DNA from: Hyphomicrobiales bacterium
GTDB lineage: Bacteria; Pseudomonadota; Alphaproteobacteria; Rhizobiales; Beijerinckiaceae
Reading direction: 5' to 3'
Assembly (NCBI GenBank): GCA_900466745.1
Contig: UBNE01000015.1
Span: forward strand, 82,929 to 146,928
Length of the DNA: 64,000 nucleotides
The stretch's first letter is position 1, and every line of letters starts with the position of its first letter. A model generated the notes under the pieces. The model was not told the origin of the DNA. It did not search any database and saw nothing but the letters and a program-made list of their open reading frames with translations. Of the stretch, positions 16,237-25,498 are shown piece by piece. A program made the translations under genes and the position numbers.

Positions 16237-16542
16237 CGATCGCCTCCCCGTCCTGTTGTCCGACCGCGCCCAGAGCATTGGGCACGAAACTTGAATCCGC
16301 CTTTCGGAGACATCCGTCACCTCGACATAGAGATGGCTCGCCCCTCCGCCGGCGGAAGGGACGGACCCCGGCGACCCGCCGGGAAGCCGGACCTGCCGCC
16401 GCGCGACCGGCATCGGCGCGATTGACAGGCATTTTCAACCATGTTGAATTCAGGTCAACAAAAGTTAGAGAGATTGAAACACCGCCCGTCAAGCGGCGTG
16501 ACGCCACGCCGCGGCGAGCGAGTTCCGGGGAGGGAGCGCATC
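16237..16542. promoter_or_regulatory. Divergent control region with candidate XRE-cupin operator
   Basis: 306 bp, no gene. At 16434-16448 lies TTCAAC-CAT-GTTGAA, a perfect 6-bp inverted repeat with a 3-bp centre. A TTGACA -35-like hexamer at 16422-16427 faces rightward, so the palindrome falls in the spacer and -10 zone of a promoter for the ABC operon. That is where a repressor would act. A degenerate GAGCAT palindrome (16272-16307) nearer the regulator start belongs to a small repeat family seen twice more in the window. Confidence 0.5.
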
Positions 16543-18195
16543 ATGTCCGAGGGGCCTTTCGGAGTCACCAATCCCACGCGCCGCGGCGCGCTCGCGCTCG
16601 GCATGGGGCTCGCCGCCGGGGCCGCCCTGCCGTCCTCGCTGCGGGCGGCGCAGCCGCCCTCCGTGCCGAAGGGCCAGGTCGTCGCCGGCCTCTCGCAGGA
16701 GCCGACCGTCTTCCACCCGCTGATGCCCGGCATCGAGGTCGACCAGGGCGTCTGGTGGCAGATCTTCAGCACGCTCTGGTACATCGACCCGGAAGGCCGC
16801 TTCCAGCCGGACCTCGCCAGGGAGGTGCCGACGGTCGAGAATGGCGGCCTCTCCGCCGACGGCCTGAGCTGGAAGGTCAAGCTGCGCAACGACGCCAAAT
16901 GGCATGACGGCACGCCGTTCACCGCCGAGGACGTCAAGTTCAGCATCGACCTCGTCAACAACACCGCCTTCCGTGCCCGCAACCGCGTCGGCCACAGCCT
17001 GGTCCACGACATCAAGGTGGTCGCGCCGGACGAGATCCACTGGCGCATGGAAAGCGCCTATTCGCCCTATATGTCGATCCTGTCGCTGTTCTTCATCGTG
17101 CCCAGGCACGCGCTGGAGAAGGCTTCCGACCCCAACGCCTCGCCCTTCAACAACGCCCCGATCGGCACCGGGCCGTTCCGCTGGGGCGAGCGGGTGCCCG
17201 GCGACCATATCCAGCTCCTCGCCAACACGAGCTATCACGGGCGCGGTCCGTTCCTGGAGCGGGTGGTGTTCAAATACATCCCCGACCTGACCGTGCTCTA
17301 CACCCAGTTCCGCACCGGCCAGATCGACTATACCGGCATCCAGGGCGTTCTGCCGAACTTCGTCAAGGAAGCGAAGACGCTGCCCGGCCGCAAGGTGACG
17401 GTCTCGCCGATGGCGTCGATCGAGCACATCGCGCCCAATCTCGAATTCGGGCCGCTCGCCGACCGCTCGGTGCGCGAGGCGCTCTATCTCGCGATCAACA
17501 AGAAGGGGCTGATCGACGCCCTCAACTACGGGCTGCCGGTGCCGACCGAATCCTTCGTGCCGCAGCAGGCCTGGTCCTTCAACAAGGAGCTGCCGGCCCA
17601 TGCCCACGACCCGGCCAAAGCCAACGCCATCCTCGACGCCGCCGGCTGGAAGCGCGGCGCGGGCGGCATCCGCGAGAAGAACGGCGTCAGGCTGGAATTC
17701 GCCAATTCGACCACCAGCGGCAACGCCGTGCGCGAGCAGACGCAGCAGCTCCTGATGCAGGACTGGAAGGCGATCGGCGCCTCGATGCGGATCAACAACA
17801 TGCCCGCCGCCGTGATCTGGGGCGAGTTCTGGCAGCAGTCGAAGTTCCAGTCGGTGATCGTCGGCGTCAACTTCATGCTCGGCAGCGACCCGGACGTGAC
17901 GCCGCGCTTCGGCTCGGGCGCGATCCCGGCCAAGGGCGGGCGCGGCTACAACACCTACCAGTACCAGAACAAGGAGGCCGACCGGCTGCTGGCGGAAGGC
18001 GCGGCCCAGTTCGACCTCGCCGAGCGCAAGAAGACCTATGGCGCGCTGCAGAAGCTGATCCGCGACGATCTCGCCATCCTGCCGCTGTTCCAGTCGGTCA
18101 TCGCCGAGGGCACCAAGGACGGGCTGCAGGGCTTCGCGCCCAACATCAACACCTCCTCCAATTGCTGGAACATGCGGGAGTGGTACTGGGCCTGA
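16543..18195 (+). CDS. ABC transporter substrate-binding protein, peptide/opine family 5
   Basis: 550 residues, normal for DppA/OppA-type periplasmic receptors. The N-terminus carries a twin-arginine-like signal (TRRGALALGMGLAAG) cleaved after an AxA-type site near residue 35. Mature-protein blocks typical of family 5 are present: LSWKVKLRNDAKWHDGTPFTAEDV near residue 115-138, GTGPFRW, and VREALYLAINKKGL near 310. ATG 16543 has GGAG in range; the frame is open further upstream with no family-like sequence. First gene of an operon with two permeases, an FAD oxidoreductase and a 2-hydroxyacid dehydrogenase. Ligand unknown; the enzymes suggest an amino-acid-derived compound such as a D-amino acid, a small peptide or an opine. 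Confidence 0.93.
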   Translation: MSEGPFGVTNPTRRGALALGMGLAAGAALPSSLRAAQPPSVPKGQVVAGLSQEPTVFHPLMPGIEVDQGVWWQIFSTLWYIDPEGRFQPDLAREVPTVENGGLSADGLSWKVKLRNDAKWHDGTPFTAEDVKFSIDLVNNTAFRARNRVGHSLVHDIKVVAPDEIHWRMESAYSPYMSILSLFFIVPRHALEKASDPNASPFNNAPIGTGPFRWGERVPGDHIQLLANTSYHGRGPFLERVVFKYIPDLTVLYTQFRTGQIDYTGIQGVLPNFVKEAKTLPGRKVTVSPMASIEHIAPNLEFGPLADRSVREALYLAINKKGLIDALNYGLPVPTESFVPQQAWSFNKELPAHAHDPAKANAILDAAGWKRGAGGIREKNGVRLEFANSTTSGNAVREQTQQLLMQDWKAIGASMRINNMPAAVIWGEFWQQSKFQSVIVGVNFMLGSDPDVTPRFGSGAIPAKGGRGYNTYQYQNKEADRLLAEGAAQFDLAERKKTYGALQKLIRDDLAILPLFQSVIAEGTKDGLQGFAPNINTSSNCWNMREWYWA

Positions 18196-18213
18196 CGGCC
18201 GGCGGGTCGCGCG

Positions 18214-19164
18214 ATGCTCCCCTATCTCCTCCGCAGGCTCGGGCAGGCGCTGGTGCTGCTGCTCATCGTCTCGATGCTCGGCTTCGCCATCCTGCATCTG
18301 GCGCCGGGCGGGCCATTGTCGCAATTCGCGCTGTCCTCGCAGATGTCGCCGGAGGACATCGCGCGGATCTCGCACCAGCTCGGCCTGGACCGGCCCCTGC
18401 CGGTCCAGTACGCCGACTGGCTCTGGCGGATGCTGCAGGGCGACTGGGGCACCTCCTACCGCGACGGCAGCGCCGTGCTCGCCGTCATCGGCTCGCATCT
18501 GCGGGCCACCTTCGAGCTGATGGCGACGGCGACGCTGGTCGCCTGCCTGCTCGGCTGCTGGATCGGCATCCTCGGCGCGATCCGGCGCTATTCGCTGTTC
18601 GACACCCTCGCCACCGTCGGCGCGATGGTCGCGCTCTCGATCCCGACCTTCTGGTTCGGGCTGGTCGCGATCTACGTCTTCTCGGTCACGCTCGGCTGGC
18701 TGCCGGCCGGCAACCGGCACACGGTCGGCGACGATTCCGTGCTCGACCTGCTACATCACCTGATCGCGCCGGCGCTGGTGCTGGCGCTGGTCGAGATGGC
18801 GATCTGGGCCCGCTTCATGCGCTCCTCCATGCTCGACGTGATCGGCCAGGACTATATCCGCACCGCCCGCGCCAAGGGCCTGCCGGAATGGAGCATCCTG
18901 TCGCGGCACGCGCTGCGCAACGCGCTGCTGCCGATGATCACCGTCGCCGGGCTGCAGTTCCCGACCCTGCTCGGCGGCGCGCTGGTGGCGGAGACCGTCT
19001 TCACCTGGCCCGGCATGGGCCGGCTCTTCCTCGATTCGATCGCCTATCGCGACTACCCCGTGGTGATGGGCATCCTGATGCTTTCGGCCGCGATGGTCAT
19101 GCTCGGCTCGCTGATCGCCGACCTGCTCTATGCGGTGGTCGATCCGCGGATCCGGATGGAGTGA
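18214..19164 (+). CDS. ABC transporter permease, DppB/OppB type
   Basis: 316 residues, six predicted membrane helices, starting MLPYLLRRLGQALVLLLIVS as is usual for the first permease of dipeptide-type importers. The cytoplasmic EAA loop, which contacts the ATPase, is visible as DYIRTARAKGLPEWSIL near residue 212-226. The VFTWPGMGRL block near 264 is family-typical. The gene begins 18 bp after the receptor stop and is followed after 4 bp by the second permease. No ATPase gene is in this operon. Confidence 0.94.
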   Translation: MLPYLLRRLGQALVLLLIVSMLGFAILHLAPGGPLSQFALSSQMSPEDIARISHQLGLDRPLPVQYADWLWRMLQGDWGTSYRDGSAVLAVIGSHLRATFELMATATLVACLLGCWIGILGAIRRYSLFDTLATVGAMVALSIPTFWFGLVAIYVFSVTLGWLPAGNRHTVGDDSVLDLLHHLIAPALVLALVEMAIWARFMRSSMLDVIGQDYIRTARAKGLPEWSILSRHALRNALLPMITVAGLQFPTLLGGALVAETVFTWPGMGRLFLDSIAYRDYPVVMGILMLSAAMVMLGSLIADLLYAVVDPRIRME

Positions 19165-19168
19165 GGCG

Positions 19169-20056
19169 ATGAGCGCGTCAGCCGCATCCGTCCCGGCCGG
19201 GCCCGCCCCCGCCGCCTCCGCGAACACCGCCTGGCGGCGCTTCCGCCGGCACCGGCTCGCCATGGCCGGCACCGTCACCATCGCGATCCTGGCGCTGGGC
19301 TCGGTCTTCGGGCCCTGGCTGCTGCCCTTCGACGACACCTATATCGACATTCTGCAGCGCTTCGCGCCGCCGCTCTCGGGCGTGCATGTGCTGGGCACCG
19401 ACGAGCTCGGCCGCGACATCCTGGCCCGGCTGATGATGGGCGGGCGGATCTCGCTGGCGATCGGCTTCCTCGCCATGGCGATGGCGATGGCGATCGGCAT
19501 CGCGGTCGGGGTCGTCGCCGGCTTCTATGGCGGCTTCCTCGGCGCGGCGCTGATGCGCTTCGTCGACGCGGTGCTGTGCTTCCCGACGATCTTCCTGCTG
19601 CTGGCGCTGGCGGCGCTGACCGAGCCCGGCATCCTGGCGACGACCCTGCTGATCGCCGCGACCTCCTGGATGAACGTCGCCCGCATCGTCGAGGCCCAGA
19701 TCCGCACCCTGCGCGAGCGCGACTTCGCCGCCGCCGCCCGCGCCGTCGGCGCCAGCGATCTCTACATCATGTTCCGCAGCCTGCTGCCCAACGCGATGGC
19801 GCCGATCGTGGTGGCGGCGACGCTCAACGTCGCCAAGGCGATCCTGCTCGAATCCTATATCAGCTTCCTCGGCTACGGCATCCAGCCGCCGGCCTCGAGC
19901 TGGGGCAACATGCTCAACAACGCCCAGATCTACCTGACCAGCGCGCCCTGGCTCGCGCTGCTGCCCGGCATCGCGATCACGCTCGCGGTGACCAGCTTCA
20001 ACTTCATCGGCGACGGCCTGCGCGACGCGCTCGACCCGCGCCTCGACATCAACTGA
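19169..20056 (+). CDS. ABC transporter permease, DppC/OppC type
   Basis: 295 residues. An N-terminal arm rich in Ala/Pro is followed by WRRFRRHRLAMAG and a first membrane helix. VLGTDELGRDILARL (about residue 73-87) is the conserved DppC block, and the EAA loop reads DFAAAARAVGASDLYIMF near 185. ATG 19169 lies 4 bp after the DppB stop with GAGG just upstream; a longer frame from 19130 only shadows DppB. Forms the heterodimeric channel with the preceding gene. The two ATPases (DppD/DppF) that such systems need are absent here. Confidence 0.94.
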   Translation: MSASAASVPAGPAPAASANTAWRRFRRHRLAMAGTVTIAILALGSVFGPWLLPFDDTYIDILQRFAPPLSGVHVLGTDELGRDILARLMMGGRISLAIGFLAMAMAMAIGIAVGVVAGFYGGFLGAALMRFVDAVLCFPTIFLLLALAALTEPGILATTLLIAATSWMNVARIVEAQIRTLRERDFAAAARAVGASDLYIMFRSLLPNAMAPIVVAATLNVAKAILLESYISFLGYGIQPPASSWGNMLNNAQIYLTSAPWLALLPGIAITLAVTSFNFIGDGLRDALDPRLDIN

Positions 20057-20105
20057 CCTTCCCTCCAACGCAGCCGCCGCCAACGCGCCCACAGGAGCCC
20101 TGTCC

Positions 20106-21434
20106 ATGTCCCCGCCGGTCAACCGCATTCCCAGCGACGAGCGCCTGCCGGAGGCCGTCGACGTGGTGGTCATCGGCGGCGGCGTGATCGGCGTCTCCAG
20201 CGCCTATCATCTGGCGCGCAAGGGGCTTTCCGTGGCGCTGGTCGAGAAGGGCCATGTCGGCGCCGAGCAGTCGAGCCGCAACTGGGGCTGGTGCCGCCAG
20301 CAGGGCCGGGCGCGCGCCGAGATCCCGCTCGCCCGCGAGGCGCTGCGCCTCTGGGAGGAACTGCAGGAGGAGGCGGGCGCCGATACCGGCTTCCGCCGCA
20401 CCGGCGTGCTGTTCCTGACCAAGGACCCGAAGGAGGCGGCCGACTGGGAACGCTGGGCGGGAATCGCGCGCGAGCAGCAGGTCCACTCGACCCTGCTGAC
20501 CCCGGCCCAGATCGCCGAGAGGCTGCCCGGCAACGCCGAGACCTGGGTCGCCGGGCTGCACACGCCGAGCGACGGCCGGGCCGAGCCCTCGCTGGCGGTG
20601 CCGGCGCTGGCGCTGGCCGCCCGCAAGCGCGGCGTCACCATCCATCAGGGCTGCGCCGCGCGCGGGCTGGAGACGGCGGGCGGCGCCGTCAGCGCCGTGG
20701 TCACCGAGAAGGGCACGATCCGCGCCCAGTCCGTGCTGCTGGCCGGCGGCGCCTGGTCCTCGCTGTTCTGCCGGCGCCACGGCATCGACCTGCCGATCGG
20801 GCTCGTCGACGCCACCGCCTGCCGCACTACCCCGGCGCCCGACTTCACCGACGGCGCGCTGGGGACCACCGAATACTGCATCCGCCGCCGGCTCGACGGC
20901 GGCTTCACGCTGGCGCTGCGCGGGCGCGGCACGGTCAACCTGACGCCCGATATCCTGCGCTACGCCAGGATCTTCTGGCCGACCTTCAAGCAGCGCCGCG
21001 CCGGGCTGAAGCTGCGGCTCGGCTCCGACTTCTTCAGGCAGCTCTTCGGCAGCGCCAATTGGCGCCTCGACCAGCCCTCGCCCTTCGAGGCGGTGCGCGT
21101 GCAGGACCCCGCGCCGGACATGGACCTCGTCAATGCCGCGCTGGCGGCGCTGATCGCCGGCAATCCCGTGCTCAAGGACATCCGCATCGCCGAGGCCTGG
21201 GGCGGCACCATCGACTCGACCCCCGACACGGTACCGGTGATCTCGCCGGTGCCCAGCCTGAGGGGCTTCTTCCTCGCCACCGGCTTCTCGGGGCACGGCT
21301 TCGGCATCGGGCCGGCCGCCGGCAAGCTCGCCGCCGACATCGTCAACGGCGACGCACCCCTGGTCGACCCGGCCGCCTATGGCTATGAGCGGCTGGTCGA
21401 CGGCCGCCCGCTGGCCCCGGTCGGGCTGTTCTAG
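20106..21434 (+). CDS. FAD-dependent oxidoreductase of the DAO/DadA family
   Basis: 442 residues. The N-terminal dinucleotide-binding motif VVVIGGGVIGVSSAYHLARKG (about residues 20-40) binds FAD. SSRNWGWCRQQGRA near 58-71 is typical of a subgroup of amine/amino-acid oxidoreductases. The C-terminal FAD-closing block reads FLATGFSGHGFGIGP near 400. Such enzymes oxidise secondary or primary amines of amino acids (D-amino acids, sarcosine-like compounds, opines) to 2-oxo acids or glyoxylate. It follows the dipeptide-type importer genes by 49 bp and precedes a 2-oxoacid reductase, so it probably acts on the imported compound. The exact substrate is not predictable. Confidence 0.9.
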   Translation: MSPPVNRIPSDERLPEAVDVVVIGGGVIGVSSAYHLARKGLSVALVEKGHVGAEQSSRNWGWCRQQGRARAEIPLAREALRLWEELQEEAGADTGFRRTGVLFLTKDPKEAADWERWAGIAREQQVHSTLLTPAQIAERLPGNAETWVAGLHTPSDGRAEPSLAVPALALAARKRGVTIHQGCAARGLETAGGAVSAVVTEKGTIRAQSVLLAGGAWSSLFCRRHGIDLPIGLVDATACRTTPAPDFTDGALGTTEYCIRRRLDGGFTLALRGRGTVNLTPDILRYARIFWPTFKQRRAGLKLRLGSDFFRQLFGSANWRLDQPSPFEAVRVQDPAPDMDLVNAALAALIAGNPVLKDIRIAEAWGGTIDSTPDTVPVISPVPSLRGFFLATGFSGHGFGIGPAAGKLAADIVNGDAPLVDPAAYGYERLVDGRPLAPVGLF

Positions 21435-21444
21435 GAGCGTCGGC

Positions 21445-22371
21445 GTGAGCATCGTCTACAAGGCGAGCCCGGAGCGGGCGGGGCAATGGGCCGCCGCCTT
21501 CGCCCGCCAGGCGCCCGACATGCCGTTCCACATCTGGCCGGAAACCGGCGACCCCGCCGCCGTCGAATATCTGCTGCTCTGGCAGCCGCCGGAGCGGATC
21601 GCCGAGACCTTCCCGAATCTGAAGATGGTCTTCTCGGTCGGGGCCGGCGTCGACCAGCTCGATTTCGACCGGTTGCCGCCGGAGCTGCCGGTGGTGCGCA
21701 TGCTCGAGCCCGGCATCGCCGAGAGCATGGCCGAATTCGTCTGCATGGCGGCGCTGATGCTGCATCGGGACATGGTTGGCTACATCGACCAGCAGCGCCG
21801 CAAGCAGTGGCGGGAGATCCAGGTCCGGGCCGGCAGCGACCGCCGCGTCGGCATCCTCGGTCTCGGCCAGCTCGGCCAGGCGAGCCTGGAAAGGCTGCGG
21901 CCCTTCGGCTTTCGCCTCTCCGGCTGGAACCGCTCGCCGCGGCGGATCGAGGGTGTCTCGACCTTTGCCGGCCCGGACGAATTGCCCGCCTTCCTGGCGC
22001 AGACGGACATCCTGGTCTGCCTGCTGCCGCTGACCGAGGCGACGCGCGGCCTGCTCGATGCGCGGCTGTTCGCGCAGCTCCCGCGGGGGGCGGCATTGAT
22101 CAATGTCGGGCGCGGCGGCCATCTCGTCGAGGCCGACCTGCTGGCGGCGCTGGAGAGCGGCCAGCTCTCGGGCGCGCTGATCGACGTGCTCGACCCCGAG
22201 CCGCCGGCGCCGGAGCATCCGTTCTGGCATCATCCGCGCATCGTGATGACGCCCCATATCGCCAGCATGACGCGCCCCGAAAGCGGCGCCGCCTTCGTGC
22301 TCGACACGATCGAGCGCCATCGCCGGGGGCACCCCATCGCGGGGCTGGTGGCGCGCGACCGGCGCTACTGA
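21445..22371 (+). CDS. D-isomer-specific 2-hydroxyacid dehydrogenase (GhrA-like glyoxylate/hydroxypyruvate reductase)
   Basis: 308 residues with a GTG start at 21445, fixed by GGAG seven bases upstream; this lies 10 bp after the oxidoreductase stop. The NAD(P)-binding loop is VGILGLGQLGQ near residue 135-145. Catalytic segments are INVGRGGHLVE (Arg about 221), DVLDPEPPAPEHPFW (Glu) and MTPHIASMT (His near 272). The overall pattern is the GhrA type, which reduces glyoxylate or hydroxypyruvate. As last gene of the importer/oxidoreductase operon it could reduce the 2-oxo product made by the FAD enzyme, giving a short import-oxidise-reduce route. That pathway is inference. Confidence 0.92.
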   Translation: MSIVYKASPERAGQWAAAFARQAPDMPFHIWPETGDPAAVEYLLLWQPPERIAETFPNLKMVFSVGAGVDQLDFDRLPPELPVVRMLEPGIAESMAEFVCMAALMLHRDMVGYIDQQRRKQWREIQVRAGSDRRVGILGLGQLGQASLERLRPFGFRLSGWNRSPRRIEGVSTFAGPDELPAFLAQTDILVCLLPLTEATRGLLDARLFAQLPRGAALINVGRGGHLVEADLLAALESGQLSGALIDVLDPEPPAPEHPFWHHPRIVMTPHIASMTRPESGAAFVLDTIERHRRGHPIAGLVARDRRY

Positions 22372-22390
22372 GCGCCGCGACGGCAGCGTC

Positions 22391-23146
22391 TCAGCCGGGC
22401 AGGTCCACGCCGCCGAGGACGCGCCTGGTCACGATCCGCAGGGCGCGCGCATCGGCATAGCCGACGGCGCGGGCGATCTGATGCGGAGGGTGGCCGTCCG
22501 AGGCCAGAGCCAGCGCCCGCACGACCCGCAGCCGCGCCCGCCAGTCGCCGAAGCTCATGCCGGTCTCGGCGCGGAAGCCGCGGGTCAGGGTGCGCCGGCT
22601 CGCTCCGGCGCGCTCGGCCCAGCCGTCGAGGTCGACCGGCGAGCCCGGCTCGCTCAGCAGCGCCTCGCAGACGCGCCGCAGGCGCGGATCGCGCGGCAGC
22701 GGCAGGGTCAGCGAGGTCTCCGGCGCGCGCGCGATCTCGTCGAGGACGAGCGCCGCGAGAAGGCCGCCGCGCCCGCTTTCGTCGTAGAGCATCGGCTCCG
22801 CCGCCAGCGCCGCGAGCGCCGCGGCGAGCAGCGGCGTGACCTCGAGCACGCGGCAGCCCGCCGGGAGGACGCCGACCGCCTCCGGCGCGACATAGGCCGA
22901 GCACATCGCCACGCTCCCATGCATCCTGACCTCGTGCGACAGGCCCGGCGGGATCCAGAGCGCATGCCGCGCGGGCAGGACCCAGGTGCCGTCCTCCGCC
23001 GTCACCAGCGTCAGCCCGGAGGTGGCGTAGAGCAGTTGGGCCCGCGGATGGCTGTGCCAGCCGGTGCTCGCTCCGCCCTCATAGGATTTCGGCATCACCG
23101 CGACGGCCCGCGGGACCGTCTGATAGGCATCGCTCTCCATGCGCAT
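22391..23146 (-). CDS. AraC-family regulator with N-terminal cupin
   Basis: 251 residues. The N-terminal cupin (about 10-100; GWHSHPRAQLLYATSG carries the HxH) senses a ligand. The C-terminal AraC DNA-binding domain (about 150-245) includes DGWAERAGASRRTLTRGFRAE as the first HTH and IARAVGYADARALRIVTRR as the second. It matches the NimR/YgiV-like group that often controls a neighbouring MFS exporter. GGAGG stands 4 bases before ATG 23146 and 10 bases before an alternative ATG at 23140. Divergent from the MFS gene at 23240, with 93 bp between, so regulation of that transporter is the best guess. Confidence 0.9.
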   Translation of the reverse strand: MRMESDAYQTVPRAVAVMPKSYEGGASTGWHSHPRAQLLYATSGLTLVTAEDGTWVLPARHALWIPPGLSHEVRMHGSVAMCSAYVAPEAVGVLPAGCRVLEVTPLLAAALAALAAEPMLYDESGRGGLLAALVLDEIARAPETSLTLPLPRDPRLRRVCEALLSEPGSPVDLDGWAERAGASRRTLTRGFRAETGMSFGDWRARLRVVRALALASDGHPPHQIARAVGYADARALRIVTRRVLGGVDLPG

Positions 23147-23239
23147 CGCGACCTCCTTTGGCCCGGACGAGCCATAGAACGGCCCGACAGCGCGCAGCGG
23201 GTCAAGCTAGAAAACAGGGTCCCGATAGCGAGCACCGTC

Positions 23240-24436
23240 ATGTCGCCCGAAACCCTGTCCAAGCGAACCCTGCGCTTCGTCAACGCCGCCCATGCGCTCG
23301 ATCATTTCGTGCTGCTGATCTACCCGACCGCGGTGCTCGCCATCGCGGCGCAGACCGGGCTGAACTATGCCGAGCTGATCGGGCTCGCGACCGGCGCCTT
23401 CGTCGCCTTCGGCCTGTGCTCCCTGCCGATGGGCTGGCTCTCCGACCGCTTCGGCCGGCGCAACATGCTCGCCGTGTTCTTCCTCGGCTACGGCCTGTCC
23501 TGCCTCGGCGTGGCCAGCGCGAGCCAGCCCGCCGCCTTCGCCGCCTGGCTCCTGGTGCTCGGCGTCGCCTCCGCGATCTACCACCCCGTCGGCTCGACGA
23601 TGCTGGTCAACCACGCCGGCCAGCTCGGGCGCGATCTCGGCGTCAACGCCGTCTGGGGCAATCTCGGCGCGGCCTCGGCGGCCGGCGTCACCGCGCTCGT
23701 CGCCGCGAGCCTCGGCTGGCGCGCCGCCTTCGTGCTGCCCGGGCTGATCTGCCTCGGCCTCGGGGTCGCCTTCCTGATGCTGGTGCCCGGCGACGGCGAG
23801 CCGCATGCCAACCGCGCCGGCAAGGCGGAGCTGATTCCGCTGGGCCGCCCGGTGGCGCTCCTGATCGTCTTCGCCATCGCCATCATCGCCGGCGGCATGA
23901 CCTTCAACCTGACGACCATCGCCCTGCCGAAGATCCTCGACGAGCGGCTCGGCCTCGACCTGCCGCTGGCGCTGACCGGCTCGCTGGCGACGCTGGTCTT
24001 CATCTTCGGCGCCGGGGCGCAATGGCTGATGGGCCGGCTCGTCGACCGCTATACCTTGCCGGCGCTGTTCGTCGGCCTCGCCCTGCTGCAGCCGATCGGG
24101 CTCGTCATCGCGGCGATGACGCAGGGCGTCCCGCTGCTGCTCGGCCTGGTGCTGACGATGACCGCGATCTACGGGCAGGTGGTCATCAACGACGCGATGG
24201 TCGCCCGCTACGTCCCGGCCCAACACCGCGCCAAGGCGTTCAGCGTGCGCTATTTCCTCGGCTTCACGGTCAGCGGCTTCGTGGTGCCGATGCTGGCGGT
24301 GCTCTATGCGCGGGGCGGCTTCGGGCTGGTGCTGGGTGCGGCCGCCCTGTTCGGGCTGGTCGTCTGGTGCGCCTCGGTCGCCTTCTACTGGCTGGCGCAG
24401 GGCTCGCGCACCGAGATGGCGACGCCGGCCGAATAG
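23240..24436 (+). CDS. MFS transporter
   Basis: 398 residues, about 12 hydrophobic helices. The loop 2-3 motif of the major facilitator family is present as GWLSDRFGRRNM (about residue 66-77). IYHPVGSTMLVNHAG near 115 resembles the fosmidomycin-resistance/FsR-type and cyanate-type carriers. The frame is open more than 250 codons upstream, but that part shadows the AraC gene; ATG 23240 is the first start that gives a normal MFS N-terminus. It is divergent from the AraC regulator, which probably controls it. Substrate and direction are unknown; export of a small metabolite is plausible. Confidence 0.9.
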   Translation: MSPETLSKRTLRFVNAAHALDHFVLLIYPTAVLAIAAQTGLNYAELIGLATGAFVAFGLCSLPMGWLSDRFGRRNMLAVFFLGYGLSCLGVASASQPAAFAAWLLVLGVASAIYHPVGSTMLVNHAGQLGRDLGVNAVWGNLGAASAAGVTALVAASLGWRAAFVLPGLICLGLGVAFLMLVPGDGEPHANRAGKAELIPLGRPVALLIVFAIAIIAGGMTFNLTTIALPKILDERLGLDLPLALTGSLATLVFIFGAGAQWLMGRLVDRYTLPALFVGLALLQPIGLVIAAMTQGVPLLLGLVLTMTAIYGQVVINDAMVARYVPAQHRAKAFSVRYFLGFTVSGFVVPMLAVLYARGGFGLVLGAAALFGLVVWCASVAFYWLAQGSRTEMATPAE

Positions 24437-24565
24437 CGGCGCAGCCCGGCGAAACAGGCAGGGCGGCCCTCCGCCGCCCGCCCTTCCCCCACGCGCACCT
24501 TCTTCTAGGATCGCGATGCGCGGCGGCCCGCCGCCGCGCCCGCCTCCAGCCGCAGAAGGTCCGCC

Positions 24566-25498
24566 ATGACGCGCCACCATTTCCAGCCGACGCAATATGC
24601 GAACGTGATCGGCACCCTGCCCGCCGTGCTCGAGATCGCCAGCGGCGACAGCGTCGTCACGACGACGCTCGACGCCGCCGGCACCGACCATGACGGCGCC
24701 CAGAAGGCGCCGCGCGGCAACCCGATGACCGGCCCCTTCTTCGTCACCGGCGCCGAGCCCGGCGACGCGCTGCTGGTGACGATCGAGCGGATGACGCCGA
24801 ACCGCGCAACCGGCTGGACCTATTCGCCGCTGGCGCCCGGCGTGCTCGACCCGGCGATCCTGGCCGAGCTGCCGAAGCGCGAGCGCCATGAATGGGCGAT
24901 CGACGCCAAGGCCGGCACGGTGAAGCTGCTCGACCCCTCGCCGCGCATCCGCGACTGGAGCTTCCCGCTCGCGCCCATGCTCGGCTGCTTCGGCGTCGCG
25001 CCCGAGCGCGGCCAGGCGATCTCGACGGCGACCAGCGGCGCCCATGGCGGCAATATGGACTACCGGCTGTTCGGCCCGGGCGCGACCGTCGCCTTCCCGG
25101 TCCAGGCCGAGGGCGGCCTGTTCTTCCTCGGCGACGGCCATGCCTGCCAGGGCGACGGCGAGATCGCCGGCACCGGCGTCGAGACCTCGTTCGAGGTCGA
25201 ATTCCGCGTCGAACTGCGCAAGCGGCAGAGGCTGCTCTGGCCGCGCGGCGAGACGCAGACGGAGCTGCTCGTCATCGCCGCCGGACGCCCGCTCGACCAG
25301 CCGCTGCAATTCGCCACCACCGAGATGCTGCGCTGGATCGGCGAGGATCTCGGCGTCGATGCCGTCGAGGCCAGCCATCTGCTCGGTCAGGCGGTCCGCT
25401 ACGACGTCGCCAACGTCTTCAACCCGGCCTATTGCGTCGCCTGCCGGCTGGAGAAGAGCGCGATTACGCAGGGCATGTCGCTGCGCGGCAAGGGCTGA
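24566..25498 (+). CDS. Acetamidase/formamidase family protein
   Basis: 310 residues, matching the FmdA/AmdA family of amide hydrolases that release ammonia and a short carboxylate. Characteristic blocks are GDSVVTTTLDAAGTDHDG near 28-45, GNPMTGPFFVTGAEPGDAL near 51-69, CFGVAP, GGNMDYRLFGPGATVAFPV near 160-178, and FFLGDGHACQGDGEIAGTG near 186-204, which holds the acidic/His metal-binding residues. The physiological substrate in most members is unknown and some act on larger amides. Followed after 143 bp by a periplasmic binding protein gene on the same strand, so import and hydrolysis of an amide is a reasonable inference. A GC-rich hairpin (24518-24539) lies in its leader. Confidence 0.9.
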   Translation: MTRHHFQPTQYANVIGTLPAVLEIASGDSVVTTTLDAAGTDHDGAQKAPRGNPMTGPFFVTGAEPGDALLVTIERMTPNRATGWTYSPLAPGVLDPAILAELPKRERHEWAIDAKAGTVKLLDPSPRIRDWSFPLAPMLGCFGVAPERGQAISTATSGAHGGNMDYRLFGPGATVAFPVQAEGGLFFLGDGHACQGDGEIAGTGVETSFEVEFRVELRKRQRLLWPRGETQTELLVIAAGRPLDQPLQFATTEMLRWIGEDLGVDAVEASHLLGQAVRYDVANVFNPAYCVACRLEKSAITQGMSLRGKG

